From NCBI GenBank assembly GCA_965277615.1, contig CBDIDG010000005.1, forward strand, positions 2,294,001 through 2,358,000: a stretch of 64,000 nt of DNA. Reading direction: 5' to 3'. A program made the translations under genes and the position numbers. The notes below the pieces were generated by a model. It was given only the letters and a program-made list of their open reading frames with translations, was not told the DNA's origin and did no database searches. Numbering within the stretch: position 1 is the stretch's first letter; every line of letters starts with the position of its first letter. Source of the stretch: Bog-532 sp965277615 (GTDB lineage: Bacteria > Actinomycetota > Actinomycetes > Streptosporangiales > Streptosporangiaceae). Shown here one piece after another: positions 1 to 8,842 of this stretch.

Positions 1-50
1 CCGCGAGCCGCGCCGGTGATCAGTGCGACGCGGCCATCTAGAGTGCCCAT
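1..50 (-). CDS. SDR family oxidoreductase, N-terminal fragment cut by window edge
   Basis: Only the first 16 codons are present. They read MGTLDGRVALITGAAR, the start of a short-chain dehydrogenase/reductase with the beginning of the TGxxxGxG dinucleotide-binding loop. The ATG at 48-50 has GGAG six bases upstream, so the start is well supported. It is the last visible gene of the minus-strand operon that begins at 7640 and lies 31 bases after the class II aldolase gene. Substrate cannot be judged. Confidence 0.8.
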   Translation of the reverse strand, partial: MGTLDGRVALITGAAR

Positions 51-81
51 TGCTTTCTCCGTTCGTTGTCCAGCACGGTTC

Positions 82-816
82 TTACCGGTGTGCCCAGCGG
101 TCGATTTGCGCATGATGACGCCACACGAGACCCTCGTTGAAGCCGGCGCCCAAATCGGGCAGCTCGGCGCGGTCGTTTTCGGTCAGGACGTCGGGGGCGG
201 CGCCGAGCCGGGCGAGGTCGACCGTGACGCGGGCAAGTAGTTCCAGGTTCAGGGCGCGCACGGTGGCCTGCTCGACGGAGGAGCCGGTCACGGTAACGCC
301 GTGGCCGCGCATGAGGCAGACGTCCGCAGGTCCCATGGCGTCGATGAGCTCGTCGGCCAGTTCGGCGCGGGTGATGAGCGCGGCGCGGCGGAAAAGCGGC
401 ACCCCGGCCAGGGCCAGCCGCGCGGCGGGGATGTCGTAGGAGCCGAATATGGGTCGCAGCTCGAGTCCGGCCAGCCCGCACAGGACGGCCGCCGGCGCGT
501 GCACGTGGACGACCGCGGCGACCTGGGAGCGGCGGCGGTACAGCTGGGAGTGGATCGGCAGCTCGTTCGGCAGCGCATACCCCAGGTCGGGCTCGGGGTC
601 GTCGAGGGTGGTCTCGCGTACGTCGCCGGGCGCGGTGAAGAGCAGGCCGGCGTCAGTGGCGCTACGGCAGCGCACGACGAACCGGCCGTCACCGCTGCGG
701 GCACTGACGTGGCCCAGCGAGGCGGACGCCAGGCCCGCGCGGGCCAGGATCCGGCAGGCCAGGGCGACCTTGCCAGCCAGGTCCGTCAGGCTGGCAGTCT
801 GCTGGGTCGCGGTCAT
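82..816 (-). CDS. Class II aldolase/adducin family protein
   Basis: 244 residues, the usual length for class II (zinc) aldolases such as L-fuculose-phosphate aldolase and for related decarboxylases of tetronate metabolism. The family metal site is visible: VVHVHAP supplies the two close histidines and MRGHGV the distal histidine. A cytosolic metal-dependent aldol or retro-aldol reaction, or a decarboxylation, on a small hydroxylated acid or phosphate is expected. The start ATG overlaps the TGA of the preceding SDR (ATGA), indicating translational coupling. A longer in-frame reading upstream is the shadow of that SDR. Substrate unknown. Confidence 0.85.
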   Translation of the reverse strand: MTATQQTASLTDLAGKVALACRILARAGLASASLGHVSARSGDGRFVVRCRSATDAGLLFTAPGDVRETTLDDPEPDLGYALPNELPIHSQLYRRRSQVAAVVHVHAPAAVLCGLAGLELRPIFGSYDIPAARLALAGVPLFRRAALITRAELADELIDAMGPADVCLMRGHGVTVTGSSVEQATVRALNLELLARVTVDLARLGAAPDVLTENDRAELPDLGAGFNEGLVWRHHAQIDRWAHR

Positions 817-1616
817 ACGAAGTTCAGGCCCCCGTCGACGACGATGCTCTGCCCGGTGATGAAATCGGCGTCCGCGGAGGCCAGGAATACGGCGGTGCCT
901 GGGATGTCGCGGGCCTGGATGCGCCGGTGCAGCGACTGGGCGGCGATCAGGGCTCCGGCCTGCTCGGGGCTGACCGTGTCGCGGGGTACCTCGGTTTCGG
1001 TCGAGCCCGGCATGATGGCGTTCACGGTGATACCGTCGCCGCCCAGCTCGCGGGCCAGCGCCCGGGTCAGCCCGACGACACCGGCTTTGGACGCGACATA
1101 GTGCGCGTAGTCGGGGCGGCCCATCAGTACCGTGCTGGAGGACAGGTTGATGATGCGGCCCCAGTGCTGGGCGCGCATGACCGGCGCCACGGCCGTGCAG
1201 CAGACGAAGGTCCCGGTGAGGTTGACCCGGAGGACCTGCTCCCATTCGGCCAGCGGTATCTGGTCGAACGGCTTCATCGTGATGGTGGAAAATACCGCGG
1301 CGTTGTTGACCAGCACGTCCAGATGCCCCCAGCGGTCCACCGCGGTCTGCACGACATCCTCCATCGTGCCGGGTTCGGTCACGTCGGCGGCGGCGCCGAT
1401 GGCGTTGCCGCCGGCCGCGGCCAACTGCCCGGCAGTCTCGGCCGCCGCGTCGGCGTTGAGGTCGGCGGCGATGACGGTGGCGCCTTCAGCGCTGAACCGT
1501 GCGGCGAACGCACGGCCGATGCCCTGGCCAGCGCCGGTGATCAGGGCGACTCGTCCGTCGAGCCGCTGGGTCACGGGTCGGCTGAGGGTGGCGGGTGCGG
1601 AGGCGGGTGATGTCAT
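813..1616 (-). CDS. SDR family NAD(P)-dependent oxidoreductase
   Basis: 267 residues, a classical short-chain dehydrogenase. TGAGQGIG (residues 27-34) binds the dinucleotide, NNAA (104-107) follows, with serines near 159-161 and the catalytic pair Tyr173/Lys177 in YVASK. The N terminus is about 17 residues longer than usual. ATGA overlaps with both the upstream alcohol dehydrogenase and the downstream aldolase place it inside the operon. It probably oxidises a secondary alcohol intermediate. The SDR fold does not reveal the substrate. Confidence 0.9.
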   Translation of the reverse strand: MTSPASAPATLSRPVTQRLDGRVALITGAGQGIGRAFAARFSAEGATVIAADLNADAAAETAGQLAAAGGNAIGAAADVTEPGTMEDVVQTAVDRWGHLDVLVNNAAVFSTITMKPFDQIPLAEWEQVLRVNLTGTFVCCTAVAPVMRAQHWGRIINLSSSTVLMGRPDYAHYVASKAGVVGLTRALARELGGDGITVNAIMPGSTETEVPRDTVSPEQAGALIAAQSLHRRIQARDIPGTAVFLASADADFITGQSIVVDGGLNFV

Positions 1617-2650
1617 GGAGTAAGCACGACCTTCCCGAAGTTTTCGCGGCGGATGAGGCGTTCCTGGGCGGAGGTGATGTCAGCCAGCGGGAAGCGTGAG
1701 TCGATGACCGGGCTCAGCCGCCCGGCTGCGACCGCGCTGACCAGCGTCCGCAGTTCGGCCGAGGTGCCCTGCATGTGGAAATAGAAGCGGGTCATGTTCC
1801 GATACAGGCTGCGCAGGTCGAGCTCCACGGTGGGGGTGCCGGTCGTACCGGAGCAGACCACGCGGGCGGCCCGATCGGCTAGGGAGAGGGACTCGGGCCA
1901 GGTCTCCCCGCCGATGTTGTCGAAAATTACGCTGGCCCCCTGGCCGCCGGTGAAGTCACGGACTTGGGCCGTCCAGCCGGGATTACGGTAGGAGACACCG
2001 AGCGCGGCACCCATCTGCCGGGCACGCTGCAGTTTCCAGTCCTCCCCAGCCGCGGCGATGACCCGGGCGCCGACCATTCGAGCCAGGTCGAGCGCGGCCA
2101 TGCCTATCCCGCTACCCGCGGCCATGATCAAGATGGTGTCGTCTGGCCCGAGGCCGGCCAGCGTGATCAAGCCGTGGATGGCGGGAAGGTAGGACACTGG
2201 CAGCGTCGCGGCCAGATCGAAGGGCACCGTATCGGGCAGGTGGATGAGATTGTTGGCCGGCAGCACGACCATCTCGGCGAATCCGCCCCAGGTGTGCACG
2301 CCGACCACGCGGAAGCGGCGGCAGTAATTCTCGCCTGCGCCGCGGCGGCAGAAGTCGCATTCGCCGCAGTTGAGGATCGGGTAGGCCACCACCCGGTCGC
2401 CCGGTGCCACGCTGGCCACGTCGGGTCCGACCGCGACGACCTCGCCGGCCGGGTCGGAGCCGCCGACGTGCGGCAGCGTGAAACCGGCAAACCCGTATCC
2501 CGATTCGCGGACCATCGCGTCGAGCCCGCGGTTGACGGTGACCGACCGGACCCTTACCAGCGCCTCGCCCGGTCCTGGTACCGGGTCGGCGATCTCGGTG
2601 TATTGCAGGACCTCTGGCCCGCCGTGCTCATGGAAGATGACCGCTTTCAT
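1613..2650 (-). CDS. MDR-family zinc-binding dehydrogenase, quinone-reductase-like
   Basis: 345 residues of the medium-chain dehydrogenase/reductase superfamily. A structural-zinc lobe is present (Cys95, 98, 101 and 110 in NCGECDFCRR...YC), and AAGSGIGMAA is the nucleotide-binding loop. The catalytic zinc ligands are missing: the usual Cys is Asn40 (VTVNRG) and the GHE motif reads GSDPAGE. This suits a zinc-independent NADPH reductase of an enoyl or quinone-type substrate rather than a true alcohol dehydrogenase. ATGA overlaps occur at both ends. Fold is certain, reaction is inferred. Confidence 0.85.
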   Translation of the reverse strand: MKAVIFHEHGGPEVLQYTEIADPVPGPGEALVRVRSVTVNRGLDAMVRESGYGFAGFTLPHVGGSDPAGEVVAVGPDVASVAPGDRVVAYPILNCGECDFCRRGAGENYCRRFRVVGVHTWGGFAEMVVLPANNLIHLPDTVPFDLAATLPVSYLPAIHGLITLAGLGPDDTILIMAAGSGIGMAALDLARMVGARVIAAAGEDWKLQRARQMGAALGVSYRNPGWTAQVRDFTGGQGASVIFDNIGGETWPESLSLADRAARVVCSGTTGTPTVELDLRSLYRNMTRFYFHMQGTSAELRTLVSAVAAGRLSPVIDSRFPLADITSAQERLIRRENFGKVVLTP

Positions 2651-4185
2651 GACCGCTTCCCCGGCGCTGCCGCGCTCACCCGCTGACCCAGACCGATGGC
2701 CACCGTCTTGGGCTGGGTGAAGCTGTACAGCTCGCCGATTCCTTCCTCTGAGTCGGTGCCGCTGTCACGGTGCCCGGAGAAAGGGACCCCGTCGAAGTGC
2801 CGTCCGGCGTCGTTGACCCACACGTACCCAGCGTCGAGCCGGTCGGCCAGCGTCAGCGCAGTGTGCAGGTCGTTCGTCCATACCGATGCGGTCAGGCCCA
2901 GGTTGACCGAGTCGGCCACGCGGACGGCCTCTTCGAGATCGCGATAACGCAGGACCGATAGAACAGGTCCGAAGATTTCCTTCCGGGCGATCGCCATCGC
3001 GGGGTTCACATGGTCAAACACCGTTGGCGCGATGTACGCGCCCTCCTCCAGGCCGGGCGGTATCCCGCCGCCGCAGACCAGTTCCGCTCCCGCAGTCCTG
3101 GCCGCCTCGATCATCGCCAGCACCCGTTCCTGCTCGCGAGGGGAGACCATGCAGCCGACGTCGGTACCGGGATCCAGCGGATGACCTTGCCGTAGTTCCG
3201 CGCAGAGCCCGGCAATGCCGGCCACGACGGCGTCTGCTATCGATTCGGGCAGGAACAGCCGGGAGCACGACCCGCAGGACTGGCCCAGGCTCTTGGCGAA
3301 ATTCATGCCCGCGACAGCGGCCTGGGCGGCGACCGCGGGATCGACGTCGGGCAGGACGATCATCGGGTTCTTGCCGCCAAGCTCCAGGGAGACGTGCTTG
3401 ATGCCCGATTCGGCCGCCGCGATCTGGATCCGCTGCCCTGTTCGCACGCTGCCGATCAGGGAAATGCGCTTGACGCGGGGATGCCGGACCAGGGCGTCCC
3501 CCGCGACCTGGCCGGTACCGGTAATGATGTTGACAACACCGGGCGGGACGGCCTCCGCGAGCAGCTCACCCAGGCGCAGCGGTGCGAGCGGGGTCTGATC
3601 GGCCGGCTTGAGGACCAGGGTGTTCCCGGTGACCAGCGGGGCGCCGATCTTCTGGGCGGCGAACAGCAGCGGGTGGTTGTAGGCGGTCAGTCGGGCCACC
3701 ACCCCGTACGGTTCGTGCCGGGTCATCAACCACTGGTCCCGTGGCCCGGGCACCGTCTCGCCCACCACCCGTGACGCTGCCCCGGCGCACCATTCCAGCC
3801 AGCTGGCTGCCAGCTCGGCCTCGCCGATCATCGCCGAGGCGGGGTTGCCAGAATCAAGCGCGTCGAGGATGCCCAGTTCGGTGGCGTGCCCGCGGACCGT
3901 GGCCGCGATGGCGGTGACGACCCGGGCCCGTTCGGCCACAGGTGTCGCTCGCCAGTAGGGGAAGGCCGATCTGGCCGCGGTGACGGCCCGGTCAACGTCG
4001 GCTGGCTGAGCATCCGGGACGAGGGCCAGGGCGCGGCCGTCAGCGGGCGAACGATCCTCGGCGACTTCGCCGTCCGCCGTCCCCACGATCTCGCCGCCGA
4101 TCAGCATGCCCCAGCGGTCCCGGCTGAGCAGTTCTTCGGCCAGGTCCCGGTAGCCGCTCGTCCGCGCGGTTCTCGTAGCGGTCAT
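2647..4185 (-). CDS. Aldehyde dehydrogenase family protein
   Basis: 512 residues, full length for NAD(P)-dependent aldehyde dehydrogenases that oxidise an aldehyde to a carboxylate. Catalytic residues are visible: Asn170 in the YNHP segment, Glu268 in LELGGKNP, and Cys304 in GQSCGSCSR. IGSVRTG forms the nucleotide site. It sits mid-operon, nine bases after the SnoaL-like gene, and its stop overlaps the start of the MDR dehydrogenase. An aldehyde intermediate is therefore likely in this pathway, but its identity is unknown. Confidence 0.92.
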   Translation of the reverse strand: MTATRTARTSGYRDLAEELLSRDRWGMLIGGEIVGTADGEVAEDRSPADGRALALVPDAQPADVDRAVTAARSAFPYWRATPVAERARVVTAIAATVRGHATELGILDALDSGNPASAMIGEAELAASWLEWCAGAASRVVGETVPGPRDQWLMTRHEPYGVVARLTAYNHPLLFAAQKIGAPLVTGNTLVLKPADQTPLAPLRLGELLAEAVPPGVVNIITGTGQVAGDALVRHPRVKRISLIGSVRTGQRIQIAAAESGIKHVSLELGGKNPMIVLPDVDPAVAAQAAVAGMNFAKSLGQSCGSCSRLFLPESIADAVVAGIAGLCAELRQGHPLDPGTDVGCMVSPREQERVLAMIEAARTAGAELVCGGGIPPGLEEGAYIAPTVFDHVNPAMAIARKEIFGPVLSVLRYRDLEEAVRVADSVNLGLTASVWTNDLHTALTLADRLDAGYVWVNDAGRHFDGVPFSGHRDSGTDSEEGIGELYSFTQPKTVAIGLGQRVSAAAPGKRS

Positions 4186-4194
4186 CGGAGTGTT

Positions 4195-4569
4195 CTAGGC
4201 TCCGGCCGGGGCGAACACCGGGGCCAGATCGACGAAGATCCGTACAGAGTCCACCCCGGACTCACTGCGGTGCAGCAGCGTGACACACGGGGTCATCACG
4301 ACCTTTCCGTCCTTGCGGGTGTAGTCGATGTGGGCCTCGACGACCCATGTCCCGTCGCCGGTTTCCCACAGGTTGACGATGTTGTGCTTCAGGCCGCCGA
4401 TCAGGTCCCAGAAGTGACTGATGGCGTCCTGTACACCGTCGGCGCCGTGCACCGGCGGGTTGTTGCCGAACTGCACGGTGACGTCTGGTGTGTGCCAGGC
4501 CATGTACTGGTCGAGCCGCATGTGATCCACATCGTCGTAGTACTGGTAAACCCAATCCCTGTCTGTCAT
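4195..4569 (-). CDS. SnoaL/NTF2-like fold protein
   Basis: 124 residues with the cone-like alpha+beta fold signature of the SnoaL/NTF2-like group (YYDDVDHMRLDQYMAWHTPDV, then a C-terminal beta sheet). Members are small cytosolic isomerases, cyclases, hydrolases or binding proteins, often encoded beside oxidoreductases of aromatic or terpenoid metabolism. It lies three bases after the preceding gene and nine before the aldehyde dehydrogenase, so it is co-transcribed. No catalytic assignment is possible from sequence. Confidence 0.8.
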   Translation of the reverse strand: MTDRDWVYQYYDDVDHMRLDQYMAWHTPDVTVQFGNNPPVHGADGVQDAISHFWDLIGGLKHNIVNLWETGDGTWVVEAHIDYTRKDGKVVMTPCVTLLHRSESGVDSVRIFVDLAPVFAPAGA

Positions 4570-4572
4570 GGC

Positions 4573-5052
4573 TTATGCCTCCACTGTGTCGCCGACAGCC
4601 ACCCGGCGCATCGCCGACAGCGTTGCGCCCACCGCCTTGAGATAGTCCGCTTCCATGCCCTGGGCGTAGTCCTGCTCCTGCTCGGATCCGGGCGCGATCC
4701 CGGCGAGCTCGAGGCTGTAGGTGAACCGCAGGGACAGTTCCCCGTCCTCTCCTTCCTCGATGAGGTTCTCGATGTGCCCGCTGACCGAGCCGTCCAGGCG
4801 CTCGAACAGCACCCGCTCCTGCGGGAAGAGGGTCACGCGCTCGTGTGACCGCTCGCCGCGGAATTCGATCTCGCGAACGAACTGGGTATCGGAAATGCGC
4901 TCGGTGACCACGCAGTAGCTGATCGACGGCACGAACGGCAGGGCGTTGTTGGCCTTGAGCTCCAGGCCGTGCCAGACGTTCGCGCGGGTCAATCGGGGCA
5001 GGTCTGGCTGATCAGGCGGGTTAACGGGCAAGGCGCGGCTGACGGTGAACAT
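4573..5052 (-). CDS. AtaL-like (DUF1857) SRPBCC-fold protein
   Basis: 159 residues starting at the ATG at 5050-5052, chosen because AAGGGA lies just upstream. The pattern NPPDQPDLPRLTRANVWHGL followed by repeated ER and EGEDGELSLRF segments resembles the AtaL/DUF1857 group of SRPBCC lipid- or ligand-binding folds. The molecular role is undefined in the family. It sits 22 bases downstream of the fumarylacetoacetate-hydrolase-fold gene and 3 bases before the SnoaL-like gene, as part of the same operon. Confidence 0.72.
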   Translation of the reverse strand: MFTVSRALPVNPPDQPDLPRLTRANVWHGLELKANNALPFVPSISYCVVTERISDTQFVREIEFRGERSHERVTLFPQERVLFERLDGSVSGHIENLIEEGEDGELSLRFTYSLELAGIAPGSEQEQDYAQGMEADYLKAVGATLSAMRRVAVGDTVEA

Positions 5053-5074
5053 CGTTGTCCCTTCGTTGAGCTGG

Positions 5075-6022
5075 TCAGGGTCGAGCCGGAGCTGGGGAGG
5101 CCAGGCCGGGCTCGCGGCCGATGGCCTGGTCCACGCCCTGTCCGGCCGGAGCAATGGGCACGAGCAGGACGCCCAGGTTCTCGATCTCCGCCCGGACGAC
5201 GTCCCCGGCGCGGAGCCACGACGGGGGCCGGGCGCCCATACCGACGCCCGAGGGCGTGCCCGTGGCGATCACGTCACCCGGCTCGAGGGTCATCACCGCC
5301 GACAAGTGGGCGATCAGAGCGCGGACGTCGAAGACCATCTGGGAGGTGCGGGAGTCCTGCCGCGGTTCATCGTTGACCCACAGCCGGATGGCCAGGTTGT
5401 CTGGATCACCCGCGAACACCGCCGGCGTGATCAGCGGCCCCATGGGGGCCGAGCCGTCGAATCCCTTGGCCATCACCCAGTCCAGTCCCAGCACGGTCGG
5501 CCTGCGGACCCAATCACGGGCGGACAGGTCGTTGAGCACGGTGTATCCGAAGACCGCCTCAAGCGCCTGATCGCGGGAAACCGCGCGGATTGACCGGCCG
5601 ATGATCACGCTCAGCTCGGCCTCGTAGTCGATCTCGGTCGCGTAGCCGGGCAGCGGGACGGGCTGGCCAGAGCCGATCAGCGCGGTGGTGGGTGGCTTGA
5701 GAAACGAGTACGGGAATGTGGCGTCGACCTCGCCCAGCATCTCGGCGTTGTGCTCGGCGTAGTTGGCGCCGATGCAGATGAGCTTGCGGGGCATCACCGG
5801 CGGAGCCCAGTGCTCGACCTCTGGCAGATCGACGCGTATGCCTGCGTCGACCGCTTCCTGCACCCGCGGGCCGAGCTCGGCGCCCTGCTCGATGAACGCC
5901 CTGCTGTCGGCGGGAGTGTCCGGTCCCAGCACGGTGTCCAGCCGGGTGTAACCGGCGTCATGAGCCAGGACGGTATGCTGCCGCCCGCTGATCAGGGCCG
6001 TCCCGATGCGCCATGTCTTCAT
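5075..6022 (-). CDS. Fumarylacetoacetate hydrolase family protein
   Basis: 315 residues with the FAH catalytic domain in the C-terminal two thirds. ICIGANYAEHNAE opens the domain, DYEAELSVIIG supplies the acidic metal ligands, and GDVIATGTPSGVG closes it. Family members hydrolyse, hydrate, decarboxylate or tautomerise beta-diketo or 2-keto acids using Mg2+ or Mn2+. GAGGAG lies immediately upstream of the start, and the gene follows the FAD oxidoreductase by one base. It probably cleaves or rearranges a keto-acid intermediate of this operon. Confidence 0.88.
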   Translation of the reverse strand: MKTWRIGTALISGRQHTVLAHDAGYTRLDTVLGPDTPADSRAFIEQGAELGPRVQEAVDAGIRVDLPEVEHWAPPVMPRKLICIGANYAEHNAEMLGEVDATFPYSFLKPPTTALIGSGQPVPLPGYATEIDYEAELSVIIGRSIRAVSRDQALEAVFGYTVLNDLSARDWVRRPTVLGLDWVMAKGFDGSAPMGPLITPAVFAGDPDNLAIRLWVNDEPRQDSRTSQMVFDVRALIAHLSAVMTLEPGDVIATGTPSGVGMGARPPSWLRAGDVVRAEIENLGVLLVPIAPAGQGVDQAIGREPGLASPAPARP

Positions 6023-6023
6023 G

Positions 6024-7640
6024 TCAGCTCCTCACCAGGTTCGCGGTGTTGAATCGCTCGATAGCGCGGCGGGCGTCCGCCGGCTGCCACCATGGCTCAA
6101 TGCCGAGGTCCGTGCAGATCAGCTTCGCGACGATATAACCGGCGCCGCCGGAAATGGCTCCGCCCGGATGCGCAGCCGAGCCGGCGTAGTACAGCCCGTC
6201 AACTGGGGTGCGGTAGCCGAAATGGTTGTCCATGACCTGGTCGGAGGTAAACGCGCCCATAAATATGTCGCCATTGCGCATGTTGGGCAGGTGCCGGACA
6301 TAATCGTTGGGAGTGTAGAAACAGCTTCCCAGAATATTTTCCCGGGTCAGGTTCGGTGCGTACTCACGCCATTTTTCGATGATCTGCCGGCCGAAGGTGT
6401 CGCGGTACGCTTCGGCGTTGACCGGGTCGAAGGGCACTACATGCCAGGCGTAGGCGGTGTGCATCCCGGGGGGCGCCTGCGTCGGGTCGATCGTGGTAGG
6501 GGAGCCCGCGCCGAACTGAATATCGTTCGGCATGAGCTTGTCGCGGACTGCCGCTTGCACGCCCATCAGCTGGTCTAGGGTTTCCGATCCAATGTTCTGC
6601 TTCAGCGCGCGGTTGACATTCGGGTCGAAGCCGGTCGAGGTGTAGCGCGGCGCCTCGCGCAATGCCAGGTGAACCCCGTACAGCGCCCAGGGGGTGTAGT
6701 GGTGCGCCCCCACCTTGGCCGCGAACTGCGCCGGCAGTTGCTCCGGGCCGATCATCTGCTGGAACGTCTGGTTGACGTCGACTGTGGAGGCGACGAACCG
6801 GCGGCCCCGGAGCACCGTTCCGTCGGACGTCTCGACGCCGACGGCCCGGCCGCCGTCCAGGATGATCCGCTCTATCCTCGCCTGGTTGATGAACGTGCCG
6901 CCATTGGCGATGAACACCTCCATCAGCCCGCGGGCGAGATTCCACGACCCGCCGACGCACAAGTCATAGCCGGTGTTGACGTCAAAGGCTCGCAGGATTG
7001 ACCCGGTGGGGCTTTCGTCCTGCACCATGTCGTACAGGACCGTCCCGAACAAGGACAGCTTGAACAGCAGGAAAACCTGTACCCGCTCATTCTCGAACAG
7101 GTTGGTGATAACCGTCAGGGGCTGCTGCCGGGTCAGCTCCAGGAATTCCCGCCCTGCGGGAGTCTGCTCAAGCAATTCCGCGCGCTCGGCGCGGGATAGC
7201 GGCTCACTGAAGCGCTCAGGAACGAAGATCTGCCGGGTGATCTTCTCCGCCTTCGCGTTCCAGGAGCGGAAGGTTTCGGCGTCCTTTGCGGAAAAACGCG
7301 CGATCGAGGCGGCTGTCTCTTCCAGATTGCGAGCAAAAACCAGGGCCGTGCCATCCCGGTGCGGCTGGGAGAACTCATAGGAGGGCGTCGCGTAGCGGAC
7401 GCGGGCAGACAGCTGAAGGTCCCGGTACCACGGTGTCCGTTTCAGGTCCCAATGGTTGATCGAGTGCAGATTGTGGACGAAGCCCGGGATGGTGACCTCT
7501 TCGGTCATCAGGCCGCCGCCGTACTGCATCCGGCCGTCGATTAGGGCGACTTTCAGGCCTGCCTTAGCCAGGTAGCAGCCGAGGATCAGCCCGTGCTGAC
7601 CTGCGCCGATGATGATGCCGTCGTACGACTGGGCGGTCAC
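6024..7640 (-). CDS. FAD-dependent oxidoreductase, phytoene-desaturase-like
   Basis: 538 residues. The N terminus carries a Rossmann FAD motif (IIGAGQHGLILG, with GxGxxG), and the C terminus has the FAD closing segment DGLYYAGSAAHPGGAISGGAGY typical of phytoene desaturase/CrtI-like NAD(P)/FAD proteins. It would desaturate or oxidise a hydrophobic or cyclic substrate. It is the first gene of the nine-gene minus-strand operon; the candidate operator CTGTATACAG lies about 76 bases upstream. A role in carotenoids is unlikely, as no other carotenoid gene is present. Confidence 0.85.
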   Translation of the reverse strand: MTAQSYDGIIIGAGQHGLILGCYLAKAGLKVALIDGRMQYGGGLMTEEVTIPGFVHNLHSINHWDLKRTPWYRDLQLSARVRYATPSYEFSQPHRDGTALVFARNLEETAASIARFSAKDAETFRSWNAKAEKITRQIFVPERFSEPLSRAERAELLEQTPAGREFLELTRQQPLTVITNLFENERVQVFLLFKLSLFGTVLYDMVQDESPTGSILRAFDVNTGYDLCVGGSWNLARGLMEVFIANGGTFINQARIERIILDGGRAVGVETSDGTVLRGRRFVASTVDVNQTFQQMIGPEQLPAQFAAKVGAHHYTPWALYGVHLALREAPRYTSTGFDPNVNRALKQNIGSETLDQLMGVQAAVRDKLMPNDIQFGAGSPTTIDPTQAPPGMHTAYAWHVVPFDPVNAEAYRDTFGRQIIEKWREYAPNLTRENILGSCFYTPNDYVRHLPNMRNGDIFMGAFTSDQVMDNHFGYRTPVDGLYYAGSAAHPGGAISGGAGYIVAKLICTDLGIEPWWQPADARRAIERFNTANLVRS

Positions 7641-7694
7641 GTCGAACCCGCCGCGCTCAGGCAGCCACGCAGTGCCGGGCAGTCATTGCAAGAT

Positions 7695-7725
7695 CTACAT
7701 ACAGGCACACTAAGACTGTATACAG
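7695..7725. promoter_or_regulatory. Candidate GntR operator: CTGTATACAG plus a degenerate copy
   Basis: A perfect 10-bp palindrome CTGTATACAG occupies 7716-7725, and a related CTACATACAG lies 21 bases away at 7695-7704. Both sit between the start of the nine-gene operon (7640, minus) and the end of the GntR gene. The same motif (CTGCATACAG) recurs upstream of the GntR gene, so I infer binding by that regulator. Confidence 0.6.
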
Positions 7726-7768
7726 GTACTAGGTAATCGTCAATGAGCAGAGGAGACGTTGGTCGGGA

Positions 7769-8524
7769 TCAGCGCGTAGCGAGCGGGCGCGGCCGCGGCC
7801 GGGTGCCCAGCAGCCGCACCGCAGTGCGCACAGCGGGCGCATCCTCCTCCGGGGCCATGTACGTGATCAGGGTCAGCGCCGTGCGGGCCAGGTGCCCGGC
7901 TAGGGCGCCGGAGGCGGCCTGCTCATCCTGGGCAGCTACCGCCGCGACGATTTCCCTGTGCTCACGATCGCGCCGGGAGTGCGGCGCAGGCTCAGCCGTA
8001 TCGAGCAGCCGTAGGTAACGCTCGGCCCGGTCCTGCAGCACGTACGCCGACTCGCGGAACTTCCCTGGCGCGCAAGACACGAGCAGACGGTGAAAGCTCC
8101 GGTGGACCTGGTGGAACTCATCGGCCCGATCCGGTCCGCCCATCTGCTGCATCTGCTCCAGCAGGGCGCTGAGCTGCCGGACAGCCTCGTCACCGCGCAT
8201 ACGCGCTGTCATCGCTACGGCCACCGATTCCAGCGAGATACGCGAGGCGTACAGCGCGTCAAGCTCCGCCGCGCTGAACCCGGTGACCCGTGCCTTCAGG
8301 TTGGGCTCCGCCTCAATCAGCCCCTCCTCCTGCAGCATCCGCAGGGCCTCACGGACCGGCGTCCGGCTCACCCCGAGCTTGCGCGCCAGGATCACCTGCG
8401 AAAACTCCACACCCGCCTCAAGCGTCCCGTCCAGCACCAGCGAGCGCACGTACCCATGCACCCGACTTGCGACGGACCCGGCTTCGTCGGTCGGCAGCGG
8501 CTGGATTGACGCAAAACTCAACAA
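7769..8524 (-). CDS. GntR family transcriptional regulator, FCD domain
   Basis: 251 residues: an N-terminal winged helix with LGVSRTPVREALRMLQEEGLIE, then an all-helical FCD ligand-binding domain (FHQVHRSFHRLLVS, EHREIVAAVAAQDEQAA) that usually senses a small carboxylate through a metal. The start is uncertain: two adjacent TTG codons follow GGAGGG, and the second (8519-8521) has better spacing. It probably represses the operon starting at 7640 and itself, since CTG(T/C)ATACAG lies before both. Confidence 0.9.
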   Translation of the reverse strand: MLSFASIQPLPTDEAGSVASRVHGYVRSLVLDGTLEAGVEFSQVILARKLGVSRTPVREALRMLQEEGLIEAEPNLKARVTGFSAAELDALYASRISLESVAVAMTARMRGDEAVRQLSALLEQMQQMGGPDRADEFHQVHRSFHRLLVSCAPGKFRESAYVLQDRAERYLRLLDTAEPAPHSRRDREHREIVAAVAAQDEQAASGALAGHLARTALTLITYMAPEEDAPAVRTAVRLLGTRPRPRPLATR

Positions 8525-8546
8525 ACCCTCCCTATATATTCGTGCA

Positions 8547-8556
8547 CTGCATACAG
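8547..8556. promoter_or_regulatory. Candidate GntR autoregulatory operator CTGCATACAG
   Basis: CTGCATACAG lies 23 bases upstream of the GntR gene (minus strand) and matches the palindrome before the nine-gene operon at 9 of 10 positions. Its position suits autorepression. Confidence 0.55.
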
Positions 8557-8842
8557 GCTGAAGAGCATTGTACCCAGCAAGGATATCCCCGCGTAGTAAC
8601 GATCACGTTCGACTAGGACCCCGTCTGCGGCGATTTAGACGGTGGCCTCGTAGCGGAACGTCGAGCTGCTCGCAGCGAGGCCACGGCCCGGTTCCGCTTG
8701 GGCCGGCTAATGCCGCGCTCGACGGCATAAAGGAGCCGGGCCGAGCAAGAAGCGGCGGCTGACCGCCCGCGTGCCTTCGGGGGCTTTCTCGTCCACTGCC
8801 TGCCACAGGCGAAGCCGCGGAAGCGTACGCAACAGTCTTCCA

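Noticed and set aside
6024..7640. Carotenoid biosynthesis role for the phytoene-desaturase-like gene
   Set aside because: No phytoene synthase, cyclase or prenyl transferase genes nearby; neighbours are catabolic.
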